NCBI GenBank assembly: GCA_037954665.1 | Contig: JBBMOL010000146.1 | Span: 930,001-994,000, forward strand | From: Laguncularia racemosa | Lineage: Eukaryota > Streptophyta > Magnoliopsida > Myrtales > Combretaceae | Direction of reading: 5' to 3' | Length of the DNA: 64,000 bases | In this document: in pieces, positions 1-11,400 of the stretch | Layout of the letters: every line of letters begins with the position of its first letter | How positions within the stretch are numbered: position 1 is the stretch's first letter | Notes under the pieces: model-generated | Seen by the model: only the letters and a program-made list of their open reading frames with translations | The model's database searches: none | What the model was told of the DNA's origin: nothing | Position numbers and translations under genes: made by a program

Positions 1-1558
1 CAAATTAGTTTGTTCACAACTGGCCAAACCTACTTTCAAAATACCCCCACTCTTAAAACAAACTATTCTACCAATACTACTCAGTACGTTTTAAGCCTTA
101 GTTGATCTCTCACTTGCTTTTAATGTCACTAACCATGAAATTCTCCCCTACATAAATTTATGACACCCTAAGGATGTGGATCTCTGACCACTACCCCATT
201 TCAAACATTACTATTCTCCCACATTGATAAACTCCCTCAAGGTCTTCTTCAACCAAGACTACGACCTTACACGAGCTATCCTCTATCGTTCTCACCCCCT
301 CTTTCCATCATTTGAGATCTCTTTTTATTAAGTTGCCTACTAGTAGAGAGGTCAATTGCTCTACTACTCTAACCGATTATTGGCCCCCTCTATCAATTGT
401 TAAACTCCACATCAAGATCAACTCAATTAGTACTCCAGACTTTCACAGACCTTCCTCTCTCACCCTTATCCCCATTCAAGCCCTCTAAGATCGCCTTTTA
501 CTAAGTTGTACAACAGTAGGATAGGTCACAAGAGTACAACTCTAGATGATTACCATTGTCTTCAATCCGTTGTCTCACTCAAATTCAAGATATTCTCAAC
601 TAAGACTCTTGGACTTGCATAGCTCTCCTCAATTAGCCTCACTCTTTCCACATTTTCTAAGATCAACTCTTCATGAGTAACTCAATGGTAAGGCGGCCCA
701 TTGGTTTACATTTCATTATTTTGCATTAATCTGAGCAACTCTTTTCACAAAAACCTTAATTCGTGACACAATTGCATCTCCATTTGCAATGGTGTTCTCT
801 TAGTAGCTACTCCTCCTCATAAGCTTCTCTAACACGAGCACTTTTGTTAATAAGGCTACTCACACACAATATTTTATTTCACTTAAGTAGCATTTAGGTG
901 ACTCAATAAAGTTTGGAACCTTCTAACTTTGATACCACTTGTCACAGGATGAGAAGTTTTCCCTCCTAGAGATCCCATGCAACATACGACTATCCTTTAT
1001 TTCATATTTTTACCTCATTTCTAGAAGGCGAGCCAACCTTCCCTTCATGTTTTCTTAAAAAATGTTCTGAGTTCATCCTCTAATAAGAGAGCCTTTATCT
1101 GGCTTTACTACAATTCCCCTTATGATTCTAGGAACCAACCTTATCAACTAGTTTCAATCTACAATGCATCATAAGACCAGAGGTTCTCCCCTCCTAAAGG
1201 TCTCGTGCGACACTCAACAATCATTTATTTCATATTTTTATCTCAATTTTGGATGGCAAACCAACTTTCTCTATCTTTCCCCATAACTTGTTCCGAGTTC
1301 ATTCTCTATTAAGAGAGCCTTCATCTAGTTTTGCTATGGTTTTCCTTATGATTGTAGAGACCTACTTTCTCAACAGATTTAATTTGTCACGGCCAACATT
1401 TAGAGAGTAGAATTAGCTCTCGACCTGTTTGTTCACGGATGGTCAAACCTACCTTCAATATATACCCCCATCCCTAAAAGAAAGTAATCTACTAATGCTA
1501 CTCAGTAAGTTCTAAACTCAAGTTGATCCCTTACTTCATCTTAATGTCACGGATTGTG
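1..1558 (+). repeat. Degenerate repeat arm A1
   Basis: This noncoding repeat recurs in the same orientation at 4560-6650 and inverted at 2485-4340 and 6680-7180. Recurring landmarks are 'gatcccatgcaacata', 'ttatttcatattttta' and 'aagagagccttcatct'. It is cut by the window start. The TE class is not identified, and no protein domain survives. Confidence 0.6.
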
Positions 1559-1623
1559 ACACCATAGCCATCAAGAAAATGGCATCGACATGATGGTTCG
1601 TTCTAAGCATAAGGATACACTAA

Positions 1624-2481
1624 CGCCCCCATTTACTTTGTCGTAATTGGAATTCCATTACAATTCTATTATGTATGAAATAGCCATTACGTTGTTTACT
1701 TCACAAAACAGGAATTCATCACGAAATTGCAATTACATGAGTCATTGAATTACCATTCCCTAGCCAAAGCAACGTAATAGCAATTCGGGCTTCATTTGTT
1801 TTTCCCCAAAGCACATCGACATTGAAGAAGTAGAGGAAGAGGGTTGTGCAGATCTATCGTGGAGATCCTGTCGTCACTTATTGTTGATCGTCGCTTGCTA
1901 TCTATCATTGAAGGTGTCCGTTGATCAAAGAAGACGTTGGAAATGTTGTCACTTGCTTCCATCAATCTATAGGAAGGAGGCATTCATCGTCGAATCTGGC
2001 TAGGTGCATCCCATCGTCACTTTTGCTGGCCATCGTCACTTGCACACCGTCATTGCTGATGTCGACCATCATTGTTGTCCATCAATCACTGGCATCAAAT
2101 CTATGCGTAAAAACATCAGTGGCTGGTGTCGATTAATCTATAGGAATGAGGCTTACGTCGTCGAATCTCACCAAGTACATCTTGTTGTCACTTGCCCCTA
2201 TTGTCGCTAGTCTCTATCGTTGCTACTATCCATCGATCAGTGGTGTCAAATTAAGGATATTTTCGTCGTTGTATCCAATTTCGGGCTTCAATAATATGCA
2301 TCAACATTTAAGGATACTTTTGTTAAATCATTTATTATTCCACCCTTATTCATTCCTTTATTCTTTCAAGTAAACAATATAATCCTAATTCCATTACATC
2401 TAAGTAAACATCATTATACCAATTCAGTGTAATAGTTATTCCCTAATAATAACTATTTTATTCAGTAAAGTAAACGGGCTG
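1624..2481. mobile_element. Small non-autonomous TIR transposon with TAA duplication (PIF/Harbinger-like size of TSD)
   Basis: The left end CGCCCCCATTTACTTTG and the inverted right end CAGCCCGTTTACTTTAC form an imperfect terminal inverted repeat. TAA flanks both ends (1621-1623 and 2482-2484). The paralogous, uninterrupted junction near 6743-6760 reads GGATACAATAAAAG, against GGATACACTAA and then TAAAGATAAG here, so it behaves as an empty site with a single TAA. The element is 858 bp. Internally it has two imperfect copies of a roughly 170-bp unit (about 1955-2125 and 2126-2240). It encodes no transposase. The class is inferred from the 3-bp duplication only. Confidence 0.6.
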
Positions 2482-2484
2482 TAA

Positions 2485-4340
2485 AGATAAGTTTAGCCAC
2501 TTGTGAACAAATTATTATGGAACTGATGTTGTACTCTTGATGATGGCCATGTTGTTAGTCCCCATAATCATATGGGAATTGTAGCAAAACCAAATAAAAG
2601 ATCTAATGAAGGAGAGGCTAGGAACAAGTCTTATGCCAATAAGAAGAGAAAGTTCACTCGCCATCCAAAAATGAGGTAAAAGTATGAAATAAAGAATGGT
2701 CGAATGCTATATAAGATCTCCAAGAAGGGAGAATCTCTTGTCCCATAAAGCATGGTAGGCCAAAACTGGTTGAGAAGGTTGGTCTCAACAATCACAAGAA
2801 CCATGGTAAAACCAAATAAAGGCTCTCCTAATGAATGACGGATTTGAAACAATTTTTAAGAAAGCAAGAAGAGAAGACTAGCTTATCATCCGAAAATGAT
2901 ACATAAGTATGAAACAAATGATGGTCAAAAGCCGTACAAAATCTTCAAGAAGGGATAACTTCTCATCCCATGACAAGTGGTATTAGAATTAGAAGGTTCC
3001 TACTTTCATCAAGCCACCTAAATGCTACTTAAGTAAAGTAAAAAATTGTGTGTGGGTAGCCTTGTTGACAAAAAGGGCTAATGTAAGAGAAGCTTAAGAG
3101 AAGGAGCAACTACTAGGACATCATTGCAAAAGAAGACGCAACCAAGTCGCAAGTTAAGGCTTTTGTAACAAGAGTTGCTCAAATCAATACAAAATAATGG
3201 AAAGTAAACCAATAGGCTACTCAATGAGACTTGATTGTAGAAAACATGAAGGGACGAGAGACCAAATAAGGAGAGCCATGGAAGCCCAAGTGTCTTGGTT
3301 GAGAAAATCTTGGAGTGAAGTAAGACAATGGGTGGAGAAGGGTGGTAATTTTCTAGGGCTATACAACTGTAAGCCACCCTACTGTTAAATAACTCAGTAA
3401 GATATGATCTCAGAGGACATAGAGAGGGGTGAGGGCACGAGAAGTCCGTTTGTGGAAGCCTAGAGTCTTGACTAAGGTGGTATTGGGGTAGAGTTTGACA
3501 ATGAGAAGAGGGTAACGGTAATCTATTATAATAGTACAATAGTAGGTCATTCTATAATTAAGCAATTCAAGAAGATGAGATCTTGAAAGAAGGAAAGATA
3601 AGGTGAAGGCAAGAGAGAAAGTCTCATAGAAACTCGCAATCTTGTCCAGGGAAGACTGTTGAGGAGTTTGTCAATGGGGGAGAGTGGTAATCTATTGGAA
3701 ATAAGGTAGTGATTGGAAATTGGCCTTATAACTAAGTCATCATGAATTTAAGTATAGAAGAATGTCATGGTCCAAGATAATAAGAAGAAGTGAGGGATGA
3801 ACCTGGCTTAAAATGTAGTAACATCAGTAAGGTAGTTTGTTCTAAGGGTAAGAATACTCTAAAGGAGGTTTTAGCCATCCATGAATAAATTAGTTAGGTG
3901 CTAATGTCATTCTTCTCAATGTAGCCTTGATAGGCCAAATTCATTTGAGAAGTTTGGTCCCCACAATTATAAGGGAGACCATGACAATCTAGACAAAGGC
4001 TCACCTAATGGAGCATGGGCTTAGAACAAGTCTTATGAAAATAGGAAAAGAAGACTTACCTACCAACCTTGGCTGGAGAAGAAAGTTGAGGAGTTTGCCA
4101 ATGGGACAGTGGTAATCTATTGGAAATGAGGTAGTGGTTGGAGATTAACCTTGTGACGAAGGTGTCATGAATTTAAGTGTAGGAGAATGTCATGATCCAT
4201 GATATTAAGAAACGAGGGGTGAACTTAAGCTTAAAACATAGTGAGTAATATCAGTATGATAGTTTGTTCTAGATGTGAGAATACTTTAAATGAGGTTTTA
4301 GCCATTCATGAATAATCAAGATTCTTCACAATGTGGCATT
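2485..4340 (-). repeat. Degenerate repeat arm B1 (inverted copy of arm A)
   Basis: The reverse complement of this stretch follows arm A from its start (the 'tttgttcacaactggccaaacc' landmark appears inverted at about 2497-2520) through the 'caaaataatggaaagtaaacc' segment near 3190. Arms A1 and B1 form an imperfect palindrome centred on the 1624-2481 element. Open frames here are shadows of the repeat. Confidence 0.55.
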
Positions 4341-4559
4341 AGCAAGCCGAATTCAATTGAGAAGTTTTGTCCCCATGAATATATGGGAAACCTTGACAAA
4401 GTTGGATAAAGGCTCTCCTAATGAATGATGAGCTTAGAACAAGTCTTAGGAAAATAGAAAAAGAAACTTGCTCGCCATTCAAAAATAAGTTTAAAGTATG
4501 AAATAAATGATGGTTAAATGCTACACATGATCTCCAAGAGAAGAGAACCTCTCGTCCTA

Positions 4560-6650
4560 TGAGAAGATGGCAAATCAGGCTTCTCTTCCTATTTTTCCAT
4601 TACTTGTTTCAAACCCATCCTTCATTAAGAGACTCTTCGTTCAACTTTGTTACGATGCCCCTCATGATTATGGGAACCAACTTTTTCAACTAGTTTCGAC
4701 TTATTGTGACAATAATAAGGAGAGCAACATCAACTCCTAGCCAATTTGTTTACGAGTGGCCAAACCTACTTTCAAAATACCTCAGCCATAAAACAAACTA
4801 CCCTGCTAACACCACTCAACATGTTTTAAGCCTAAATTGATCTCTCACTTACTCTTAATGTCACCGATCATTACATTCTTCCCTACATAAATTTGTGATG
4901 CTCTCGTGACAAGGCCAATCTCTGGCCACTACCCCATTTCAAACATATCACTATTCTCCCACAATAGCAAACTCTCCCAAGGTCTTCTCCGATTAAGACT
5001 ACAAGCTTACACAAGCCTTCCTCGATCGCCCTCACCCTCTTTCCATCATCCGAGATCTCTTTTTCTTAAATTGTCTAATGGTAGAGAGCTATATTGCTAT
5101 TCTACTCTAACTAATTATCACCCTTTTCTACTAGTTGTCAAACTACACCCAAGATCAACTCGACTAGTACTTTAAGCTTTCACAAAGTTCCTCTCTCACC
5201 CTCATCCCTATTCAAGTCCTCTAAAATCTCCTCTTACTAAGTTGTACAACAGTAGAATAGGCCACAAGTGATTACCACTATCTAAAACATACTACCCTGC
5301 TAATGCCACTCAACATGTTTTAAGCCTAAATTGATCTCTCATTTACTCTTAATGTCACCGATCATTACATTCTTCCCTACATAAATTTGTGATGCTCTCG
5401 TGACAAGGCCAATCTCTAGCCACTACCCTATTTCAAACATATCAGTATTCTCCCACAATAGCAAACTCTCCTAAGGTCTTCTCCGATTAAGACTACAAGC
5501 TTACACAAGCCTTCCTCGATCGCCCTCACCCTCTTTCCGTCATCCGAGATCTCTTTTTCTTAAATTGTCTAATGGTAGAGAGCTATATTGCTATTCTACT
5601 CTAACTGATTATCACCCTTTTCTACTAGTTGTCAAACTACACCCAAGATCAACTCGACTAGTACTTTAAGCTTTCACAAAGTTCCTCTCTCACCCTCATC
5701 CCTATTCAAGTCCTCTAAAATCTCCTCTTACTAAGTTGTAAAATAGTAGAATAGGTCACAAGTGATTACCACTATCTTCAACCTAGTGTCTCACTCGAAT
5801 TCAAGACCTTCTCAACAAAGACTTTGGACTTCCATGGCTCTCCTCAATTGACCTTACCTCTCCCCATGTCTTCTAAAGATCAACTCTTCATGAGTAACCT
5901 ACTCTTCATGAGTAACCTAATGGTAGGGCAACTTATTGGTTTACTTTTCATTATTTTGCATTGATTTAGACAACTCTTTATAAACAAACCTTAACTCATG
6001 ACACAACTATGTCTCCATTTGCAACGGTGCTCTCTTAGTAGCAGTTCCTCCTCAAGAGCTTCTTCAATACGAGCCATTTTGTCAATTAGGCTAGTCGCAC
6101 AATTTTTTATTTCACTTGGGTAGTATTTAAGTGACTCGATGAAATTTGGAACTTTCTTTCATACCACTTATCATGAGACGAGAGGTTTTCCCCTCTTATA
6201 GATCCCATGCGACATACAACCATTCGTTATTTCATACTTTTACCTTATTTTTAGATATTAAGCCAACCTTCCTTCCTATTTTCTCAAGAAATGTTTTGAG
6301 CCAACCCTTTAATAGGAGAGCCTTCATCCAACTTTACTACAATTCCTCTTATGATTCTAGGAACCAACCTTATCAACTAATTTCAACCTATAATGCATCA
6401 CAAGACCAAATGTTCTCTCCTCATAAAGGTCTCATACAGTACTCAACTATTCTTTATTTCATACTTTTATCTCATTTCCGAATGACGAGCTAACTTTCTC
6501 TCTCTTTTCCCATAACTTGTTCTAAGTCCATTCTCTATTAAGAGAGCCTTCATCTAGCTTTGCTATGGTTCCCTTATGATAGTAGAGACCAACCTTCTCA
6601 ACAAATTTTAGTCTATCATGACCTTCATTTGGAGAGCAACATCAGCCTTC
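4560..6650 (+). repeat. Degenerate repeat arm A2, direct copy of arm A1
   Basis: This arm repeats 1-1558 in the same orientation and in the same order of landmarks. It is longer because of the internal 494-bp tandem duplication at 4787-5774. Confidence 0.55.
4787..5774 (+). repeat. 494-bp tandem duplication within arm A2
   Basis: Copies at about 4787-5280 and 5281-5774 are nearly identical; a hand comparison shows roughly a dozen substitutions, for example CTGGCC/CTAGCC and CTAACTAATT/CTAACTGATT. The low divergence marks it as far younger than the surrounding repeat arms. Confidence 0.85.
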
Positions 6651-6679
6651 ACTTTATTTTATTGACATGAACAGTGACA

Positions 6680-7180
6680 CTATAGTCATCATCATCAAAA
6701 GAATGGCATTAACGAGATGGTTTATTCTAAGCATAGGGATACAATAAAAGCGGTTTTGACAACCCTTAAACAAACTATTCAAGAGTTGATACCATTCTCT
6801 TAATGATGGCCACAATAAGCCAAAACCAATCGAAAAGTTGGTCCCCACAATCATATGGGGAACAAGTTCTAAAGGTGGGGGTATTCTAAAGACAATTTTA
6901 ATCACTAGTGACCAATCTAATCAGGAGTTGATACTACTTTCCTAATTATGGCCACGACATGTCAAACCCAATTGAGAAGATTGATTCCCAAAATCATAAG
7001 AGGAACCATGGCAAAACCAAAAGAAGACTTTCTTAATAAAGGATGGGTTTGGAACAAATCTTGAAAAAACAGGAAAGGAAGACTAGCTCACCATTTGAAA
7101 ATGAGGTAATGAAATAAAAGATGATTAAACACCGCACGAGATCTTTAGAAGATAACCTCTCTTCCCGTGACAGAGCATGA
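6680..7180 (-). repeat. Degenerate repeat arm B2 (truncated inverted copy)
   Basis: This is an inverted partial copy of arm A, with landmarks such as 'aatgatggccac' and 'tggcaaaacc'. It ends about 700 bp from the XLG1 stop. Confidence 0.5.
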
Positions 7181-7859
7181 CAATAACACTCAAACATAAA
7201 TGTTCATATACCCATGTAAAAGCTAACTTAGAATTCATATTTAAAGGACAAAAAGCATTATCCAACATGTTTTTAACATGAATAGAACCTACATAAACCA
7301 TATAAATGCCAAATGAAGCAAGACCAATCCCTTTCCTCCATTAAAAGTAGTGTGCCCCCCACCATGAAAATAAGTTGACAAAATAATGAAAAGACAGAAA
7401 AATCTCTTAAAAATGTTTTCTTGTAATGTCTTGCTGCTTTTCTTTATATTCTTCTTATTTCTTTCTTTATTTTTTCTTTTTCTTTTTTTTCAAGTAACAT
7501 TTTTAAACTTCTTTTGACTCAAGATCACTTTGATTTGCATCTTTTATACAAAAATCTGTATTTGATATGAATAAACGGGAGAACAATGTAAGGAACAAAT
7601 GGGAACTAAATTCTCCATCAGACAACATGAAATTGCAACCTGAAATCAGTCTTTTAATACTTACTTGAACCCATGCCTTTCTGCCGCATACTAGTGGCCT
7701 AATATACAAAGCAAGGTACCTTAAATTCCTGTAGATCTCCAACAATAACAGCCTGCAGAAAAATCACCCTCCTCTGTTCATGTATAAATGTACACCCCAT
7801 CTATTTACACCACCAGTGTGTTGGAGAAACCCTTTTTAAGTAAGCCGATAGATACATCA
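7181..7859. other. XLG1 downstream / 3' UTR region, no gene seen
   Basis: This AT-rich stretch follows the XLG1 stop. On the minus strand, AATAAA-like signals occur near 7473-7478 in a T-rich part of the plus strand, so the transcript probably ends within this interval. No conserved coding sequence was seen. Confidence 0.4.
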
Positions 7860-8454
7860 TCAGTGTGAAAAGGAGCTTGCTTCGGTGCTATAAAATGATA
7901 GCTCGCTCAAGCTGAAGTTCACTCTCTCTTCGTCCCATTTCAGAATCTCCCTGGCATATCTAAGAGCAGCATCAATACTCTCAGGCTCCAATCCCTTCAC
8001 AGCAGAAACATACAACTTCCGACCTGTGAGGGATGAATAAAGCCTTTTAAACTTCACAGAAATGTAGTGAAAACCTATTTGACCAAGCGTTGGATTACTA
8101 TTTATGCTGCTGCTGCTGCTGCTGCTGGACCGGTGTCGCGAAACAACAGGATGGAAATCATCAAACCACTCGCATTGCGTAAGGGGTACCCTTTCTATTT
8201 TCTCCTCGAAAAGGTCATATTTGCTTAGTAACAAAAGGAACTCCATCTGCTCAAAAGTTGGATGAGCAACAATGCTTTCGAAGAACCTCTTGCTCAGTAA
8301 CATGTTATTAGTAGAGCAACCATCAGCATCAAGAGTATATTGATCATAGTCGCTTAAAGATACACAGAAGACCACTATTCCTACATCTTCAAACATTTCT
8401 AGCCACTTGCAGTTCCCTCCAACACCTCGTGCATTTACTCTGATTAGCTGGTAC
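7860..8454 (-). CDS. XLG1: XLG1 exon 8 (C-terminal G domain and stop)
   Basis: After a CCTAG acceptor this exon encodes 197 residues, beginning YQLIRVNARGVGGNCKWLE and ending at a TGA. FEDVGIVVFCVSLSDYDQ corresponds to the segment after G3 in G-alpha. LLLLSKYDLFEEK corresponds to the NKxD (G4) segment, with Ser in place of Asn. A run of eight serines encoded by repeated AGC codons (SRHRSSSSSSSS) sits in a loop before NPTLGQ. SAVKGLE marks G5. The C-terminus is full length. Confidence 0.94.
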
Positions 8455-11400
8455 CTAGGAACAAAGCATATTACATAAAATCAGGAAACGATACAAGAAA
8501 CTAACTGTAAACAAAAAGCAGACAACACCACAATATGGCATGGAACAGATAGTTGTATAGTAGTACAACGTCAACAAAAGGTTAGTCCAATGTGCCAACC
8601 ATCCTCCATCCACATCCAAGATATCAGTATTTGTGGTTGCCACCATATGAGCAAATAGCCAACCCCACTTTGCTGAGATGATCAAGTCCACATACAAAAA
8701 ACCCACCCCACCCCAAACCCCCCCACCACAAGAAAAAGAAAAAACACCACAGGGAAAAAAAAAAAAAGGCACTCATCCATACAAAGAGTTATTCAACAAT
8801 AGTGGTATTTGCTATTGCAAATCACTTGCACAAAATCATAAAGAAGACGAGAGGCAAAACTCATGGTCACACCTTAGAAGAGGATCATGCTGATATGCAG
8901 TATCAGCACTATCCTCTGCTGTCGACTTGGGAAATGAGAAGTCAACATAACTTAGCCCATTGGATGATGTTACACCTTCAGCATACAAGATATCCAAATC
9001 CGAGGGTTCATAATCTGCTCTTAATGTATCAGCAGCCTGCAACGGAAAGCAAGAAAATGGATCCAATGTCAATGGAACAGTCAAAAGTAGTAATTCCACT
9101 CCTATCAGAATGCAACCATTTTCCTACTTCATTAGCATAAAGCACCCCAGAAAGAGCAGTGCAATAATTCATGTGCTGATTTCCTGTGCTGCCAACCAAT
9201 CACACAACATGAGCCGTATGAAATGAAGATGCATTAGGGCAATGGAGATGTGCACTTCATGAAATGACGAATGTGCTCCTTCAGTCGACCAGAATAAAGT
9301 AGACATGCTCAGCCAACAGCTAAACCACATATATTAAGTTTTCAAAACAAGCTCAAGTCAGAGGACAACACATAGTACAAGCAAATCCAACAACCAGTAA
9401 AACCATTTTGTCCTCATAAATTATGCCAGTTCAATTTAATTTAGGCTTCCGCCATCCCATGTAAACATTGCATCTCTATAACATATTTAAACATAGATCT
9501 GAGATTGTGATCATTCAAGAAGTACAAAGAAGAAAGTCAACTTACACGCTCTAAGAAATAACTAGAGACACTGGGTAGCATTTCCAGCTCAGTTCTCCTG
9601 CTAAAAGCAGCCTGAATGGCAGGATCATTCCATAACTCCTCAACCACTGGAGCATATTCACGTGTAGCAGCTGGAAAGACAGCTTCCAAATTACCTGAAA
9701 CCATGGTTTTAAGAAGCCAATCGGAGAAAGCTTTCAACCTCGGGCCAATTGAATATATGGTTTTCACATCAATGTTTCCTGTCATAAACATAAACTTTTG
9801 TCAGAACTTAAGAGAAACCAAAGGTGCCACTATATTGCAGAGAACATTTTCTAACAATACATTCATTGCAGATGCTACAATGATTCTAGCAATGTAGTAT
9901 TTACCAAAATTGTCAATGGAGAGAATTAGGACTATGAAAAGGGCCTTTCTAGGATTCCATTGTGGACTGAATGCCAATTTGAAGAAGCTAGCCTAGGGTG
10001 GTTATATGAGATTTCTACACTCAAATCAGTTTCAGAGATCAAAGATGAGACGTTTGGAAACCTTTTATCGTCAACCAACATTTTCGTATTTTGAAGTCGA
10101 ATGACATGAGTACTTGTTGCGGATGCATTTGTGGGACAAACATATGAACAACGTAGAAAAAAAGAATCCCAGAAATCCTAGGTGGTCTAATTTTAGTTAA
10201 TTCTGAAAGTCAAATCTTTTTCTTATTTTTAGTTATTTCCAGTTTTGTTATTTCCTTATTTTATGACAGTAGGAGTTTTATTTGGAAATTGAGTCTATTA
10301 AGGAATCTTAATCCTTGTTTAGTAAATAAAGAGTTCTTCAGCAATAAAAGGGGATCAGAATTTATAAACAAAACCAAGAGATCGGAAACTCTCTCTCTAC
10401 GAGTTTCAAGGTTGCAGCTCCCTTCGATGAGCTGCGTTGGATTATCAATTATAGGTACATCAAGGAGGAAGAACAAGGGTAAAAACCCTTTGTTGGAAGG
10501 AGAATCTCCGGTTCATCGTCAAGTGACTTGATCACAAACTAGGGACCATAACAATTTGGTATCAGAGCCGCTCACCATGGACGAGAACATCATTGAAGAA
10601 CGGTTATGTAATCTTTTGCATGAAAACCAATCTCAAATTGATGCTAAAATAGCAGCAGCAGAATCGAAGTGGGCCGCTTTAGAGGCATAGAAGGCAGCTC
10701 AACTTCAACAATTATCACAGCAACTTGAAACTTTAATTTGTGCAAGCAGCTGTGGTAAAGGAGTTGAATTTGGGGACAGAAGTAATGCAAGCTCCAACCA
10801 AAACCAAAATTCTCACATTGATGAAGAAAACAGTAGCAGTAAAGGAGGCATAAATGGCAGAGGAATAGGGGGTTTTGTGCTGCGGTATACGAAGTTAGAT
10901 TTCCCCACCTATGATGGAGCAAGTGACCCATTGGTGTGGATCCATAGGTGTGATAAATTCTTTGCTAATCAGAGAATGGTTGAGGGAAACAAGGTTGGTC
11001 TGGCCGCATTTCACCTGACTGGAGAGGCCCAATTATGGTTTTACCAAATAGAACAGGAGGAACCGAACATGACATGGAAGACATTCAAGGAGTATTGTAC
11101 CCTTCACTTTAGCCCACCCTTGCGGAGCAACCCTTTAGGAGAGTTATTAACCTCAAACAAACAAATTCCGTGGAAGAGTACCAACGAGAATTTCAAACCT
11201 TATTAGCACGGGCAAGCACTGTACGAGCTAATCAGTAAGTTGACATGTTTACAGCAGGATTAAAGGAGAATATTCACATTGATGTAGAATTGCACAGTTC
11301 ACTGAACTTGTTACATGCCATGAATTTAGCCAGGGCTTTTGAAAGAAAATTGCAGCTCACCCAAAACATGAAGAAAGGCGTAAATCCTACCACCAACTTC

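Noticed and set aside
3078..3539. A 153-codon open frame (minus) as a gene
   Set aside because: It lies in the degenerate inverted repeat arm B1, has low-complexity composition, and the corresponding stretch of the other arms is not open.
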